Of a stretch of DNA of 32,407 bases, positions 20,264 to 28,435 are shown piece after piece. Position numbers and translations under genes: made by a program. Position 1 is the first letter of the stretch. Each line of letters opens with the position of its first letter. This DNA comes from JBEKEX01 sp050013615 (lineage in GTDB: Bacteria; Chloroflexota; Anaerolineae; Anaerolineales; Anaerolineaceae). Where the stretch lies: the NCBI GenBank assembly GCA_050013615.1, contig JBEKEX010000006.1, positions 1-32,407 on the forward strand, given 5' to 3'. The notes beneath the pieces were generated by a model. It searched no databases, was not told the origin of the DNA, and saw only the letters and a list, made by a program, of their open reading frames with translations.

Positions 20264-21658
20264 TTAGCGGGTGATGATCGAGCGGATGCGCTGGGCGGTC
20301 TCGCGCGAGCGCGATTCGGCGATGCCGGTATAGCCCTCGACGGCGAACAACTGTTGGAGGTCCGCTGCCGCAACCCAGCGGGTGATGCGCTCGTCTTGCA
20401 GCACCTGCTCGACCAGCGGGTTGGGCTTGCCGGTTTGCACGGCGCGCCAGGCCTCCATGCTCAACGCGCGCAGCACCTCGTGCATTTCCTGGCGGTCGGC
20501 GCCGACTTTGACGGCGGCCATCAGCACACGCTCGACCGCCGCGAAGGGGCCAAAGGTCTGTAAATTATGCTGCATCATGGCTTCATTGACCCGCAGGCCG
20601 GTGAGGATTTTGGTCAGCGTGGACAGGATCTCATCCACGGCCAAAAAAGTCTCCGGGAAGAGCGTGCGGCGGTTGGCGCTGTCGTCCAGCGTGCGCTCGA
20701 GCAGCGAATTGGCATAGTTGTTCCAGGCGGTCAGCGGGGCAGTGGAGACGGCGCGCGCCAGCGAGTCGATCTTCTCGGCTTCGATGGGGTTGCGCTTGAA
20801 CGGCATGGCCGACGAGCCCACCTGCGCTTCGCCGAAGGGTTCGCCCAGCTCGCCGATGACCTCGGATTGCAGTAAGCGCAGGTCGAAGGCGAATTTGTAA
20901 GCTGTGGCGGCCAGCCCGGCCAGGGCACTCAGCACGCTGTAATCCTGTTTGCGCGAATAGGTCTGGGTGGTCACGTCGAAGAAGGGGATGCCCAGCGCCT
21001 GGCTCATCAAGTCCTCGAAGCGGCGCTGGCCCTCCAGCCCGCCGTAGAGCATGACGTAGGAGGCGGCGTTGCCCACTGCGCCCTTAAAGCCCTTGCCCTT
21101 CAGCTCGCCGCGCACCCGCAGCAGAGATTCATAATCTCCGAGCAAATCTTGGGCAAAATTCGCCAGGCGATAGCCCAGCGTGGTCGGCTCGGCCGGCTGC
21201 AAATGGGTGAACGCCAGCACCGGCAGGGCAGCATAGCGCTCCACGGCTTCGGCAGCCACGCTCAACAATTCCTTGAGCTGCGCCAGGATCAGGTCCAGCG
21301 ACTGGGCAGTTTGCAGCACCTCGGCGTTGTCCTTGATGTCCATCGAAGTGGCGCCCAGGTGGATGATGCCGCCGCCCAGCGGGCACTGCGCGGCGTAAAC
21401 CTTGATCTCGGCCATCAGGTCGTGATGCAGCTTCACCTCGACCGCCAGCGATTGGGCCACGTCCACCTCGGCCAGGTGGGCTTTCAGGTCGGCCACCTGC
21501 GCCGGGGTCACCAGCTTCCATTCCATTTGCGCCTCGGCCATGGCCGCCCACAGCCTGCGCCAGATCAAGCGCTTGTTGGTCTCGCCCCAGATGGCACGCA
21601 TCTCAGGGGAGCCATAGCGCCAACTGAACGGACTTTGATAACCGGTGAAATCGCTCAT
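20264..21658 (-). CDS. purB: Adenylosuccinate lyase
   Basis: A 464-residue enzyme of the fumarase/aspartase superfamily. It starts at ATG 21658; the open frame upstream is inside purA. HLGATSMDIKDN (100-111), TLGYRLAN and FTHLQPAE with His152 are active-site segments, and GSSAMPFKRNP (281-291) is the superfamily signature loop with the catalytic Ser. It removes fumarate from adenylosuccinate to give AMP, and from SAICAR in de novo purine synthesis. It begins two bases after the purA stop, so PurA and PurB are translated together. Length and motifs are normal. Confidence 0.95.
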   Translation of the reverse strand: MSDFTGYQSPFSWRYGSPEMRAIWGETNKRLIWRRLWAAMAEAQMEWKLVTPAQVADLKAHLAEVDVAQSLAVEVKLHHDLMAEIKVYAAQCPLGGGIIHLGATSMDIKDNAEVLQTAQSLDLILAQLKELLSVAAEAVERYAALPVLAFTHLQPAEPTTLGYRLANFAQDLLGDYESLLRVRGELKGKGFKGAVGNAASYVMLYGGLEGQRRFEDLMSQALGIPFFDVTTQTYSRKQDYSVLSALAGLAATAYKFAFDLRLLQSEVIGELGEPFGEAQVGSSAMPFKRNPIEAEKIDSLARAVSTAPLTAWNNYANSLLERTLDDSANRRTLFPETFLAVDEILSTLTKILTGLRVNEAMMQHNLQTFGPFAAVERVLMAAVKVGADRQEMHEVLRALSMEAWRAVQTGKPNPLVEQVLQDERITRWVAAADLQQLFAVEGYTGIAESRSRETAQRIRSIITR

Positions 21659-21660
21659 GG

Positions 21661-22959
21661 TCAATTCCGGGTGATCATCGCCGAGCGTTCCGAGCCGACC
21701 GAGAGGGTCTTTACCGGCACGCCGATCTTCGACTCGATAAAATCCACATACTCTTGGGCTGCTTTGGGCAGGTTCCCGCAATCCCGGCAATCGCGCAGGT
21801 CTTCCTGCCAGCCGGGCAGAGTTTCATAAATAGGCTTGCACTGAGCCAGCAGGCGGGCATCGCCGGAGAAATCGAGCGTGTCGATCTTCTTCCCGTTCCG
21901 TTCATAAGCCACGCAAACGGGGATCTCCTTCAGGCCGGAAAGTACGTCCATCTTGGTCACGAACAGCTCGTTGAAGCCGTTGACCTCCTGGGCATAGCCG
22001 AGCAAGACCAGATCGATCCAGCCCACCCGCCGCGGGCGGCCGGTGGTGGTGCCGTATTCATCCCAGGGGTTGGCGCCGGTGCCGCGCAGGAAGCTCGCCA
22101 TCTCGCCGTCCAGCTCGGTGGGGAAAGGCCCTGCCCCCACGCGCGTCTGGAAAGCTTTGGTCACACCAATGCTGCGGCGCACAGGCTGCACCCCCAGCCC
22201 CAGGCCGCCGAACACACCGGCGGAGGTGGTGCAGGAGCTGGTCACGAACGGATAGGTGCCCTGATCCACATCGAGCAAGGTGCCCTGGGCGCCCTCGGCC
22301 AGCACGGTGCGGCCGTCTTTGAGCGCGGCTTGCACCAGGGGTCCGATGCGGCGGATGAAGGGGCGCATCTGAGCAGCGGCGTCCAGGTATTCCGCCACCA
22401 GCTTGTTCACGTCCATGGCGGGCTGGTGATACCAGTCGCACAGGAGTTTATTGGTTTCTTCGAAGTGGTCGCCCACGCGTGATTCGAAATCGGCAGCATC
22501 CAGGATCTCGCCGGCGCGCAGGCCGTGCCGGGATGCCTTGTCCACGTAAGCCGGGCCGATGCCGCGCCCGGTGGTGCCGATCTGGGCCTTGCCCAGGGCC
22601 GCGTCCTGAGCGCGATCCAGCAGGCGATGCGCGGGGGTGATCAATTGCAGCGCATCCGAGATCCACAGCCGTTCGGGCGTGATCGAAACGCCCGCCGCGT
22701 GCAGCATTTGCATCTCTTCCACCAGGGCCTGCGGGTTGAGCACCATGCCGCTGCCCATCACCCCGATGGTGCCGGGGTGGATGATGCCGGAGGGGATCAC
22801 GTGCAGCTTGTAGATATGTTCGCCCACGGTGACGGTGTGGCCGGCGTTATCGCCGCCGTTGTAGCGCGCCACCACCTGCGATTCTTCCGAGAGCAGGTCC
22901 ACCACGCGGCCCTTGCCCTCGTCCCCCCATTGTGCACCTACGACAATGTCCAGCGGCAT
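21661..22959 (-). CDS. purA: Adenylosuccinate synthetase
   Basis: A 432-residue enzyme starting at ATG 22959; the longer frame to 23130 overlaps hpt and is not used. The N-terminus shows the GTP loop GAQWGDEGKG (8-17) with the catalytic Asp13. NAGHT follows with the second catalytic His. QGTLLDVDQGTYPFVTSS and TTGRPRRVGW are the IMP- and aspartate-binding blocks. It condenses IMP and aspartate using GTP to make adenylosuccinate. It stands between hpt and purB with two-base gaps on both sides, so the operon carries the complete branch from hypoxanthine through IMP to AMP. Confidence 0.97.
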   Translation of the reverse strand: MPLDIVVGAQWGDEGKGRVVDLLSEESQVVARYNGGDNAGHTVTVGEHIYKLHVIPSGIIHPGTIGVMGSGMVLNPQALVEEMQMLHAAGVSITPERLWISDALQLITPAHRLLDRAQDAALGKAQIGTTGRGIGPAYVDKASRHGLRAGEILDAADFESRVGDHFEETNKLLCDWYHQPAMDVNKLVAEYLDAAAQMRPFIRRIGPLVQAALKDGRTVLAEGAQGTLLDVDQGTYPFVTSSCTTSAGVFGGLGLGVQPVRRSIGVTKAFQTRVGAGPFPTELDGEMASFLRGTGANPWDEYGTTTGRPRRVGWIDLVLLGYAQEVNGFNELFVTKMDVLSGLKEIPVCVAYERNGKKIDTLDFSGDARLLAQCKPIYETLPGWQEDLRDCRDCGNLPKAAQEYVDFIESKIGVPVKTLSVGSERSAMITRN

Positions 22960-22961
22960 GG

Positions 22962-23522
22962 TTACGCCCCCTGCTTTTTGAGATCGATCGATGCAATGTA
23001 GGGCAGGTTGCGGCCCTTTTCGTCGTAGTCCAGGCCGTAGCCCACCACGAAATAATCGGGGATGGTGAAGCCCAGGTAATCGATGGTGATGTCCACCTTG
23101 TGGCGCTCGGGCTTGTCCAGCAGGGCGCACACCTTCAGGCTGCGCGGCTCGCGGTCCAGCAGCAGCTTGCGCACGGTGCGGATGGTGTAGCCCGAGTCGA
23201 CGATGTCGTCGATGAGGATCACGTCCCAGCCGCGGATGTTGGTCTTGTGATCCGAATCGATGCGCACGAAGCCGCTCGATTCGGATTTGTTATAGGAGGA
23301 GACCGACATGAAATCCATGGTGATGGGACGCTGCACGTGGCGCATCAGGTCGGTGAGGAAGACCACGCTGCCGCGCAGCAGGCCCAGCAGCAATACTCTT
23401 TCCGAATCCTGGTAGTCGCGCGTGATGGTCTCGCCCAGCACCTGGACGCGCTGCTCGATATCGGCCTTCGAGATGATGACGCGGTCGATGAAATCATAGG
23501 GGAAGGGACGTTGATTATCCAA
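22962..23522 (-). CDS. hpt: Hypoxanthine phosphoribosyltransferase
   Basis: A 186-residue phosphoribosyltransferase. The PRPP loop VILIDDIVDSGYT (101-113) is intact. LLGLLRGSVVFLTDL (45-59) and the flexible-loop SVSSYNKS (73-80) match the hypoxanthine-guanine group. It makes IMP (or GMP) from the free base and PRPP. The start used is TTG 23522 with AGGA upstream; no in-frame ATG gives a better start. It is first in the hpt-purA-purB unit. In many bacteria hpt is next to tilS and ftsH instead, so its pairing with purA/purB here suggests a dedicated AMP salvage module. A minus-strand TACAAT at 23569-23574 is a possible -10. Confidence 0.93.
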   Translation of the reverse strand: MDNQRPFPYDFIDRVIISKADIEQRVQVLGETITRDYQDSERVLLLGLLRGSVVFLTDLMRHVQRPITMDFMSVSSYNKSESSGFVRIDSDHKTNIRGWDVILIDDIVDSGYTIRTVRKLLLDREPRSLKVCALLDKPERHKVDITIDYLGFTIPDYFVVGYGLDYDEKGRNLPYIASIDLKKQGA

Positions 23523-23900
23523 TGAGTTATCCTGAGAAGGAATGTGGGGATGATGAGCCCAAAGGTCAATTGTACAATAAATATGACGAAGTGCGGGGAA
23601 ATTGCAAAGAAAAAGATATTCGATGCTGTAGGAATAATGCTCAGACGAATAACATCGCGAGTCTGATTGAGCAGTTTTCTTGATTTGGGGGTTGATTGGT
23701 CGTTTATAGGACGTAAATTCTTAAAGGTGTTGGTATATAATACTTTTGAGGTTGGGATACAGTTGCATGCTTGAAATGATTAAGTGTTTTTTGCTTTATA
23801 ACACACTGATGATGGGTGACAATACGGCATAATTGCGACGTATCAATGTTCCGTAAAATTAATAGTTGGGTAGAACTTTATCTGCCAACCAAAGAATATT
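23523..23900. other. AT-rich gap between hpt and the cassette array
   Basis: No frame in this 378-base stretch looks coding. It holds a plus-strand TATAAT at 23736-23741 without a good -35, and GTTGGGT at 23865-23871, which fits the attC core GTTRRRY and lies 29 bases before the next ATG. I found no partner RYYYAAC box upstream, so this may be the truncated left end of the array. Base composition drops sharply relative to hpt. Confidence 0.4.
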
Positions 23901-24434
23901 ATGACCATAGATATAAAGCAAGTTGAATCACTTCCTGTTGTTTTACCTCCATCTCCTTGGAAATTAATTGGTGATTTTGCGATTGGTGGACTTTTGGCTA
24001 TCGGCTATGCCGGCCAAAAAGACTATTTATTGATTGTGTCTTCTCAAGGACGTGGCTTGTTTGATGGTGTCCATGGGGAAAAACTTTCAAGAAACCCTGA
24101 CACATCCAATAATTGGTTGGATGAAATAAAATTAACGGCATTGGGAATTGCCCCAATAGAAGACGAGCCCGTCCACGTGGCTGGTATTTTTGGGGGCGGA
24201 TTGCCACTTACGACGCATGATGGCTGGAATATCGAAACAATCACATCGCCCTGGACACAGACTAATATTTTTCTTTGTAAGCCATATACAAGTCTGTTTC
24301 AAAACATTGAAAATGGGTTCAAAATTGCCACTAATGATATTTGCGAATTTCGTGCTGTTGGTTTTTCAGAAACTGGCAATTCTTTTGCAGTGGCAACAAG
24401 TTGCAGTTTGATGCTGTTTAGTAGGACAATATGA
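23901..24434 (+). CDS. Hypothetical protein (177 aa), first gene of the cassette-like array
   Basis: The start ATG 23901 has no clear Shine-Dalgarno sequence. The product is soluble and beta-rich. The opening region has PPSPWKLIGDFAIGGLLAIGYAGQKDYLLIVSSQGRG, followed by DGVHGEKLSR; similar wording occurs in immunity or SMI1-like and unnamed cassette proteins, but I do not recognise a family. It stops 34 bases before the first attC-like sequence. AT-rich codon use unlike the purine genes. Possible role: defence, toxin immunity or a stand-alone adaptive trait, all guesses. Confidence 0.55.
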   Translation: MTIDIKQVESLPVVLPPSPWKLIGDFAIGGLLAIGYAGQKDYLLIVSSQGRGLFDGVHGEKLSRNPDTSNNWLDEIKLTALGIAPIEDEPVHVAGIFGGGLPLTTHDGWNIETITSPWTQTNIFLCKPYTSLFQNIENGFKIATNDICEFRAVGFSETGNSFAVATSCSLMLFSRTI

Positions 24435-24467
24435 GTTGAAAGAATGTCGTCACTCTTCTGCTATTCT

Positions 24468-24528
24468 GCTCAACACCGGTTCCAGCGGACGCTTGCTCCA
24501 CTCGTGCCGGTAACGCCAATCATTGGGT
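24468..24528 (+). repeat. attC-like site 1 (61 bases)
   Basis: Left box GCTCAAC (24468-24474) fits the integron core RYYYAAC exactly; right box ATTGGGT (24522-24528) differs from GTTRRRY in one base, and the two can pair at six of seven positions with two G-T pairs. The text after the left box (ACCGGTTCCAGCGGACG) is close to typical attC sequences, and ACCGG/CCGGT (24475-24479, 24507-24511) can form the inner stem. Length is that of a classic 59-base element. Confidence 0.6.
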
Positions 24529-24549
24529 GTCTTCTTTGAGGAATTATCA

Positions 24550-25797
24550 ATGGCAAAAACAAAGCAAATTGAATTTATCACCACGTTTTCTAGATTCATC
24601 AGTACTCGTCTTTTAGGTGAGGGTGGTTCGGGCTTTGTTTATGAAGTAAAAGATGACAATGGACAAAAATTTGCGGTGAAATTATTGAAAAGACAGGGGG
24701 TAACGACTGATAATCGTAGGCGATTTGAAAACGAGATAAGATTTTGTCAGCGCGCATCACATCCAAACATCATTTCCATCATAGATAGCGGGGTGCTTTT
24801 TGATAATGATGTGGCAATTCCATATTATGTAATGCCATTCTATGATTCTTCTTTACGAAATCTAATTAACAATGGTATCAAACCAGAAATTATTATTCGA
24901 CTTTTTTCTCAATTATTAGATGGGATGGAAGCCGCACATTTGCAAGACATAGTTCATCGAGATATAAAGCCAGAAAACATTCTATATAAAACAACTGACA
25001 CCCAATTGGTATTAGCTGATTTTGGGATAGCCAGATTTACAGAAGATGAACTTTATACTGCCGTAGAAACAAAAGCGCAAGATAGGCTTGCCAATTTTCA
25101 ATACGCAGCACCTGAACAACGTGTTCGCGGCAGAAATATTGATAATCGTGCAGATATTTTTGCAATTGGACTTATCCTAAATGAAATGTTTACCCATGAG
25201 ATTCCTCAAGGCACGGGCTATAAAACCATTTCTTCTGTTTCTTCTGAATATACATATCTAGATGAGATTGTAGAAAGAATGATTCGCCAAAACCCTGAAG
25301 AACGTTTTAATTCCATCAATGAAGTGAAACAACTACTAAAAATACGCGGTGCAACTTACATTTCAGAACAACGGTTGAGCAAACTTAGATCTATTGTCAT
25401 TCCAACTTCAGAAATTGATGATCCGCTAGTGTCAAATCCAATCAAAATTGAAGACTATGAATGGGACAAGGGCATGTTGACCCTGATTTTAAGTCAACCT
25501 GTCAATGCAAAATGGATAAACGCTTTACTCAATATGGGGAGTTATACATCCGTAATAGGTAGAGGACCAGAAACTTTTTCTTTTGAAGGAAATTGTGCAA
25601 AGGTTAGGTCTGAAGAAGGAATGGTTCAAGACCTCATTAATTACTTTAAATCATGGATACCGCTGGTAACCGAAAGATATAAACAAGATTTGCAAGAAGA
25701 ACATCGCATTAAAGAAGAACAAGAACTCCAAAACCTCAAACATGCGATTGAAGTAGAAGAAGCAAAGGTTAGGCTTCGGAAAAATATTAAGTTGTGA
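24550..25797 (+). CDS. Serine/threonine protein kinase with novel C-terminal region
   Basis: A 415-residue cytosolic protein from ATG 24550; the frame is open back into the attC site but that part is not used. Kinase domain about 18-285 with all key residues: Gly loop GEGGSG (23-28), Lys44, HRDIKPEN (136-143), DFG (157-159), APE (187-189). No transmembrane or PASTA segment, so not a PknB-type wall sensor. Residues about 286-375 are an unassigned mixed domain, and 380-415 a Glu/Lys-rich coiled coil. Family role: ATP-dependent phosphorylation of Ser/Thr. Similar free-standing kinases occur in phage-defence clusters, which fits cassette cargo, but no partner is visible. It stops 13 bases before attC-like site 2. 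Confidence 0.9.
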   Translation: MAKTKQIEFITTFSRFISTRLLGEGGSGFVYEVKDDNGQKFAVKLLKRQGVTTDNRRRFENEIRFCQRASHPNIISIIDSGVLFDNDVAIPYYVMPFYDSSLRNLINNGIKPEIIIRLFSQLLDGMEAAHLQDIVHRDIKPENILYKTTDTQLVLADFGIARFTEDELYTAVETKAQDRLANFQYAAPEQRVRGRNIDNRADIFAIGLILNEMFTHEIPQGTGYKTISSVSSEYTYLDEIVERMIRQNPEERFNSINEVKQLLKIRGATYISEQRLSKLRSIVIPTSEIDDPLVSNPIKIEDYEWDKGMLTLILSQPVNAKWINALLNMGSYTSVIGRGPETFSFEGNCAKVRSEEGMVQDLINYFKSWIPLVTERYKQDLQEEHRIKEEQELQNLKHAIEVEEAKVRLRKNIKL

Positions 25798-25810
25798 TGA
25801 CATAGACGTG

Positions 25811-26014
25811 GCCTAATAAAGCATGCACCTGAAGTTGGGGATTCTACGGTTTTTCGAATATTTTTACCTGGTCGACAGGCCGGGACAAGCTGGCTTCGAG
25901 TTTTTTTGTTTCTAAGCTAAATCCAGTAGGTAGGGTGCGTCCCTGACGCACCTATCTTTGGGGCAGGCGCTCTCCCAAAAAACGGGTGCAGGCCGGTGAG
26001 CCAAGCCGTTGGGC
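25811..26014 (+). repeat. attC-like site 2 (204 bases, contains a hairpin repeat)
   Basis: Left box GCCTAAT (25811-25817) has one mismatch to RYYYAAC; right box GTTGGGC (26008-26014) is a full GTTRRRY. The inner arms TGCACCTG (25824-25831) and CGGGTGCA (25983-25990) pair. Between them lies an insert with the hairpin 25934-25952. The end GGTGAGCCAAGCCGTTGGG (25995-26013) recurs with two changes at site 3. An exact 11-base inverted repeat (26001-26011 with 26020-26030) covers the right box. Confidence 0.5.
25934..25952. repeat. 19-base hairpin repeat, copy 1 (minus orientation)
   Basis: GGTGCGTCCCTGACGCACC has 8-base arms and a 3-base loop. Read on the minus strand it is identical to the core at 27801-27819. 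The flanks are also alike (TACCCT and TATC/TCTTT). The pair lies in opposite orientation about 1.9 kb apart, enclosing the last two genes of the cassette array. Confidence 0.8.
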
Positions 26015-26050
26015 GCATTCAACGGCTTGGAAAAAAGGATCAATGGGAAT

Positions 26051-26821
26051 ATGAGTACGAAATTCTCAATTCAGTCTTCAGACCCGGCTCTTTTAAAGAA
26101 AGCGATCGCGATCGCTAAAACGTTCGCACAAAAGTACATAACCGATGATGTCGTTGGAATTGTCTTTTTGGGAGCAATTACTCGGGGATATTTCGATCAC
26201 TTAGCAGATATTGATATTGCTATTTTTAAAAGAGCGTCAGCAGACTTTCCTTTGAAAGATAAGTTTTTAAAAGTGGATGGAATTGAAGTTCAGATTTGGT
26301 TATCGGATTATGAAAGCGAAATTACGAGCTCATGGGATATGCCAAAACGCTGGACTTATTCTCAGGGGCAGATTTATTTTGATCAACAAGGAAAAATCGC
26401 TCATTTACTTCAGGATAAGGTTCCGCTGCGTCAAGACGAGAAGAAATGGCTTATCATGTCAGGCTTTACACTTTCGGAATGGTATGTTAATCGTTTGACC
26501 CAACTATGGGTCGAGCGGGGCAATATCATCAGCGCACACCATATGTTTGACCAGGGAATTAACTATTTCTTCGATATGCTGTTCGCTCTTAATAATGAAC
26601 TCGTGCCTGATATGAAATGGCGGTATTATTGCGTTGAGCAACTGCAGCGTTTGCCCCGTCATTTTCAAGAACGGATTAAAGATACCATGCTTCTCCATTC
26701 CTTTACGTTGGATGAATTAGAGAGGCGTAAAAGAGTATTTATGGAGATGTGGGATGAAATGAAGCCGATCGTTGAAGAAGAGGTGCATATGACCTTTGAT
26801 GAAATGGTTCAGGTCGTTTAG
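26051..26821 (+). CDS. Nucleotidyltransferase-domain protein (DUF4037/aminoglycoside-nucleotidyltransferase-like)
   Basis: A 256-residue protein from ATG 26051. The longer frame back to 26009 reads through the attC right box. The catalytic strand VGIVFLGAITRGYFDHLADIDIAIF contains the GxxxRG turn (41-46) and Asp53/Asp55 of the polymerase-beta-like nucleotidyltransferases; a further Glu/Gln segment IEVQIW follows. The C-terminal half is helical, as in enzymes that adenylate aminoglycosides, lincosamides or tRNA-like substrates. Antibiotic-modifying nucleotidyltransferases are classic integron cargo, but the substrate cannot be named. It stops 14 bases before attC-like site 3. Confidence 0.82.
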   Translation: MSTKFSIQSSDPALLKKAIAIAKTFAQKYITDDVVGIVFLGAITRGYFDHLADIDIAIFKRASADFPLKDKFLKVDGIEVQIWLSDYESEITSSWDMPKRWTYSQGQIYFDQQGKIAHLLQDKVPLRQDEKKWLIMSGFTLSEWYVNRLTQLWVERGNIISAHHMFDQGINYFFDMLFALNNELVPDMKWRYYCVEQLQRLPRHFQERIKDTMLLHSFTLDELERRKRVFMEMWDEMKPIVEEEVHMTFDEMVQVV

Positions 26822-26835
26822 TGATTATGAACCAC

Positions 26836-26936
26836 GCCTATCATCGCGCGCACCGGGTCCTTGGAAAAAGCACCAAGGGCAGGTGGTCGCTCCCGCCGAC
26901 CTGCCCCCCAAAGGGGGGTGAGCCAAACCGTTAGGG
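26836..26936 (+). repeat. attC-like site 3 (101 bases)
   Basis: Left box GCCTATC (26836-26842) and right box GTTAGGG (26930-26936) each miss the integron core by one base. The end GGTGAGCCAAACCGTTAGG (26917-26935) is 17 of 19 identical to that of site 2. The middle has stem GGGCAGGT/ACCTGCCC (26877-26884, 26899-26906) and palindrome CCCCCCAAAGGGGGG (26904-26918), as expected of the variable end of attC hairpins. Confidence 0.5.
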
Positions 26937-26948
26937 TGAAAACATTCT

Positions 26949-27755
26949 ATGACTCGAATACAATTGTTCGAATTTACCGATTTATCCTGGTATCCGCAGG
27001 AGTTTCGGGATATCCAAACGGATTATTTACAATTTGCTTCCTCCATGGGGGCGGGTCATAAAAACCTTGTCCCGATATTTCAAAAAGCGCTGGGACAGGC
27101 GAAGACGTCAAAGATCGTCGATCTATGTTCCGGTGGAATGGGGCCCTGGAGAAACCTGCAAAAACAGCTCAATGATAGCGGCCTGCCGGTAAGAATTACT
27201 TTAACGGATAAGTATCCAAATCCAAAATCGATAACGAAAGTCGATGAAAAAGACTTACCCGGAATTGAGTATTGTCCTCATTCAATCGATGCCAGAGACG
27301 TGCCGGAGGATATGGATGGAATGCGAACGATGTTCGAAGGCTTCCACCATTTCCGGCCAGAAGATGCCAGAAAGATCTTATCCGATGCGCAAGCGAAGGG
27401 TAAGGCGATCGGAGTTTTTGAAGCCAGCCTTATTCCACCCGCCGGAATCATTTTATTGGTGCTGTCTCCAATTATTACCTTAATGACTTATTTACTTGTG
27501 ACGCCATTCATTCGCCCATTCAGGCTTTCGCGGATCTTGTGGACCTATTTGCTCCCGGTAGTCCCGCTGGCTACATGTTGGGATGGCGTAATTTCACTTT
27601 TGAGAGTCTATTCGGAAAAGGAATTGAATGATTTAGTGGATCCCATTCGTACGAATGATTATGTTTGGGAAACCGGCCAGGCAAGTACGGGCACACCCAT
27701 ATTCAATTTCACCTACATTGTGGGTTATCCAGGCAACAAATCAATTTCCAAGTAA
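26949..27755 (+). CDS. Class I SAM methyltransferase-like protein with membrane-like C-terminal segment
   Basis: A 268-residue protein starting at ATG 26949, 12 bases after attC-like site 3, a typical cassette distance, with no Shine-Dalgarno sequence. KIVDLCSGGMGPWRNL (55-70) has the glycine-rich SAM loop, here CSGGMG, and ITLTDKYP the following acidic residue. FEGFHHFRPEDA is the post-loop block often seen in this fold. Residues about 163-190 are strongly hydrophobic (IILLVLSPIITLMTYLLV), unusual for a soluble methyltransferase, so it may sit on the membrane and modify a lipid or quinone. Substrate unknown. A terminator-like hairpin lies 45 bases downstream. Confidence 0.72.
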   Translation: MTRIQLFEFTDLSWYPQEFRDIQTDYLQFASSMGAGHKNLVPIFQKALGQAKTSKIVDLCSGGMGPWRNLQKQLNDSGLPVRITLTDKYPNPKSITKVDEKDLPGIEYCPHSIDARDVPEDMDGMRTMFEGFHHFRPEDARKILSDAQAKGKAIGVFEASLIPPAGIILLVLSPIITLMTYLLVTPFIRPFRLSRILWTYLLPVVPLATCWDGVISLLRVYSEKELNDLVDPIRTNDYVWETGQASTGTPIFNFTYIVGYPGNKSISK

Positions 27756-27800
27756 TGAAATAGATAGGGTCGCCAGCCCTGAATTACGCCAGAAGAGTAG

Positions 27801-27826
27801 GGTGCGTCAGGGACGCACCTCTTTTT
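27801..27826 (+). terminator. 19-base hairpin repeat, copy 2, acting as terminator
   Basis: GGTGCGTCAGGGACGCACC (27801-27819) with 8-base arms, followed by TCTTTTT. Same core as copy 1 on the other strand. Well placed to end transcription of the cassette array. Confidence 0.7.
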
Positions 27827-27929
27827 GGTGTCGGCACTTGCTCGGATGAGCTATACTATTGAGCAGAAAGAGTAACATCGCCGGGATAGAAGTTGCATCT
27901 AGAAGAACTGTTAGGAGAAAGGTGATCCG

Positions 27930-28301
27930 ATGAACACACGCAGTCTTTGGTCTCGCATTCTCGTTATCGCCGGCGGCATCGCCATGCTGCTTGGTGCCAT
28001 TGATCCGCTTGAAGGCTCTGTGGTCACCCTCGCCGGCAGCGCCCTCGTGCTAATCGGCACCTTCCTCGGCCGGGTAGAGCGCCGCTTGCTTTCGTACTGG
28101 ATTGCAGTGTTTGTTCTCATGGTTGTGGGTGTCGGCGCCATGTTCGCCTTGACCGCCATTGGCGGCATCGGCGGTGACAGTGGGCATTCCATGTGGTGGG
28201 GAGTCCTGGTTTTGCCCTATCCCGTCGGCTGGATCATGGGCATGGCCAACCTCCTGATCGGGTTGGTGAAAAGCATTCGCCGTCCTCAAGCTGCTGCCTG
28301 A
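27930..28301 (+). CDS. Small polytopic membrane protein (123 aa), unknown
   Basis: AGGAG (27912-27916) lies about 13 bases before ATG 27930. Four hydrophobic stretches (about 9-25, 29-45, 55-76 and 92-115) with RVERR in the first cytoplasmic loop and a basic tail KSIRRPQ. GC-rich, like core genes, in contrast to the array before it. I recognise no family; a small integral membrane protein of unknown function. Confidence 0.65.
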   Translation: MNTRSLWSRILVIAGGIAMLLGAIDPLEGSVVTLAGSALVLIGTFLGRVERRLLSYWIAVFVLMVVGVGAMFALTAIGGIGGDSGHSMWWGVLVLPYPVGWIMGMANLLIGLVKSIRRPQAAA

Positions 28302-28435
28302 TTTCTGCTCCACAATGATGCAGCGCTTTGGCTGCTGAAGCAGGCTGTTGAGGGCTGAAATGAGTATAAAATCAACAGAGGATTTGTTGGCATCGATATA
28401 ACAACTCGAATCAGCCTGTAGGCCGGAGGTTGGAA

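Noticed and set aside
21754..22482. Plus-strand open frame antisense to purA
   Set aside because: Shadow of purA; product is compositionally odd with no motif.
22960..23130. Upstream extension of purA
   Set aside because: It overlaps hpt in another frame; PurA homologues begin at the ATG 22959 shortly before the GTP loop.
25801..26050. Integron integrase or attI site
   Set aside because: No IntI-like reading frame occurs anywhere in the window, and no primary attI with promoter could be recognised.
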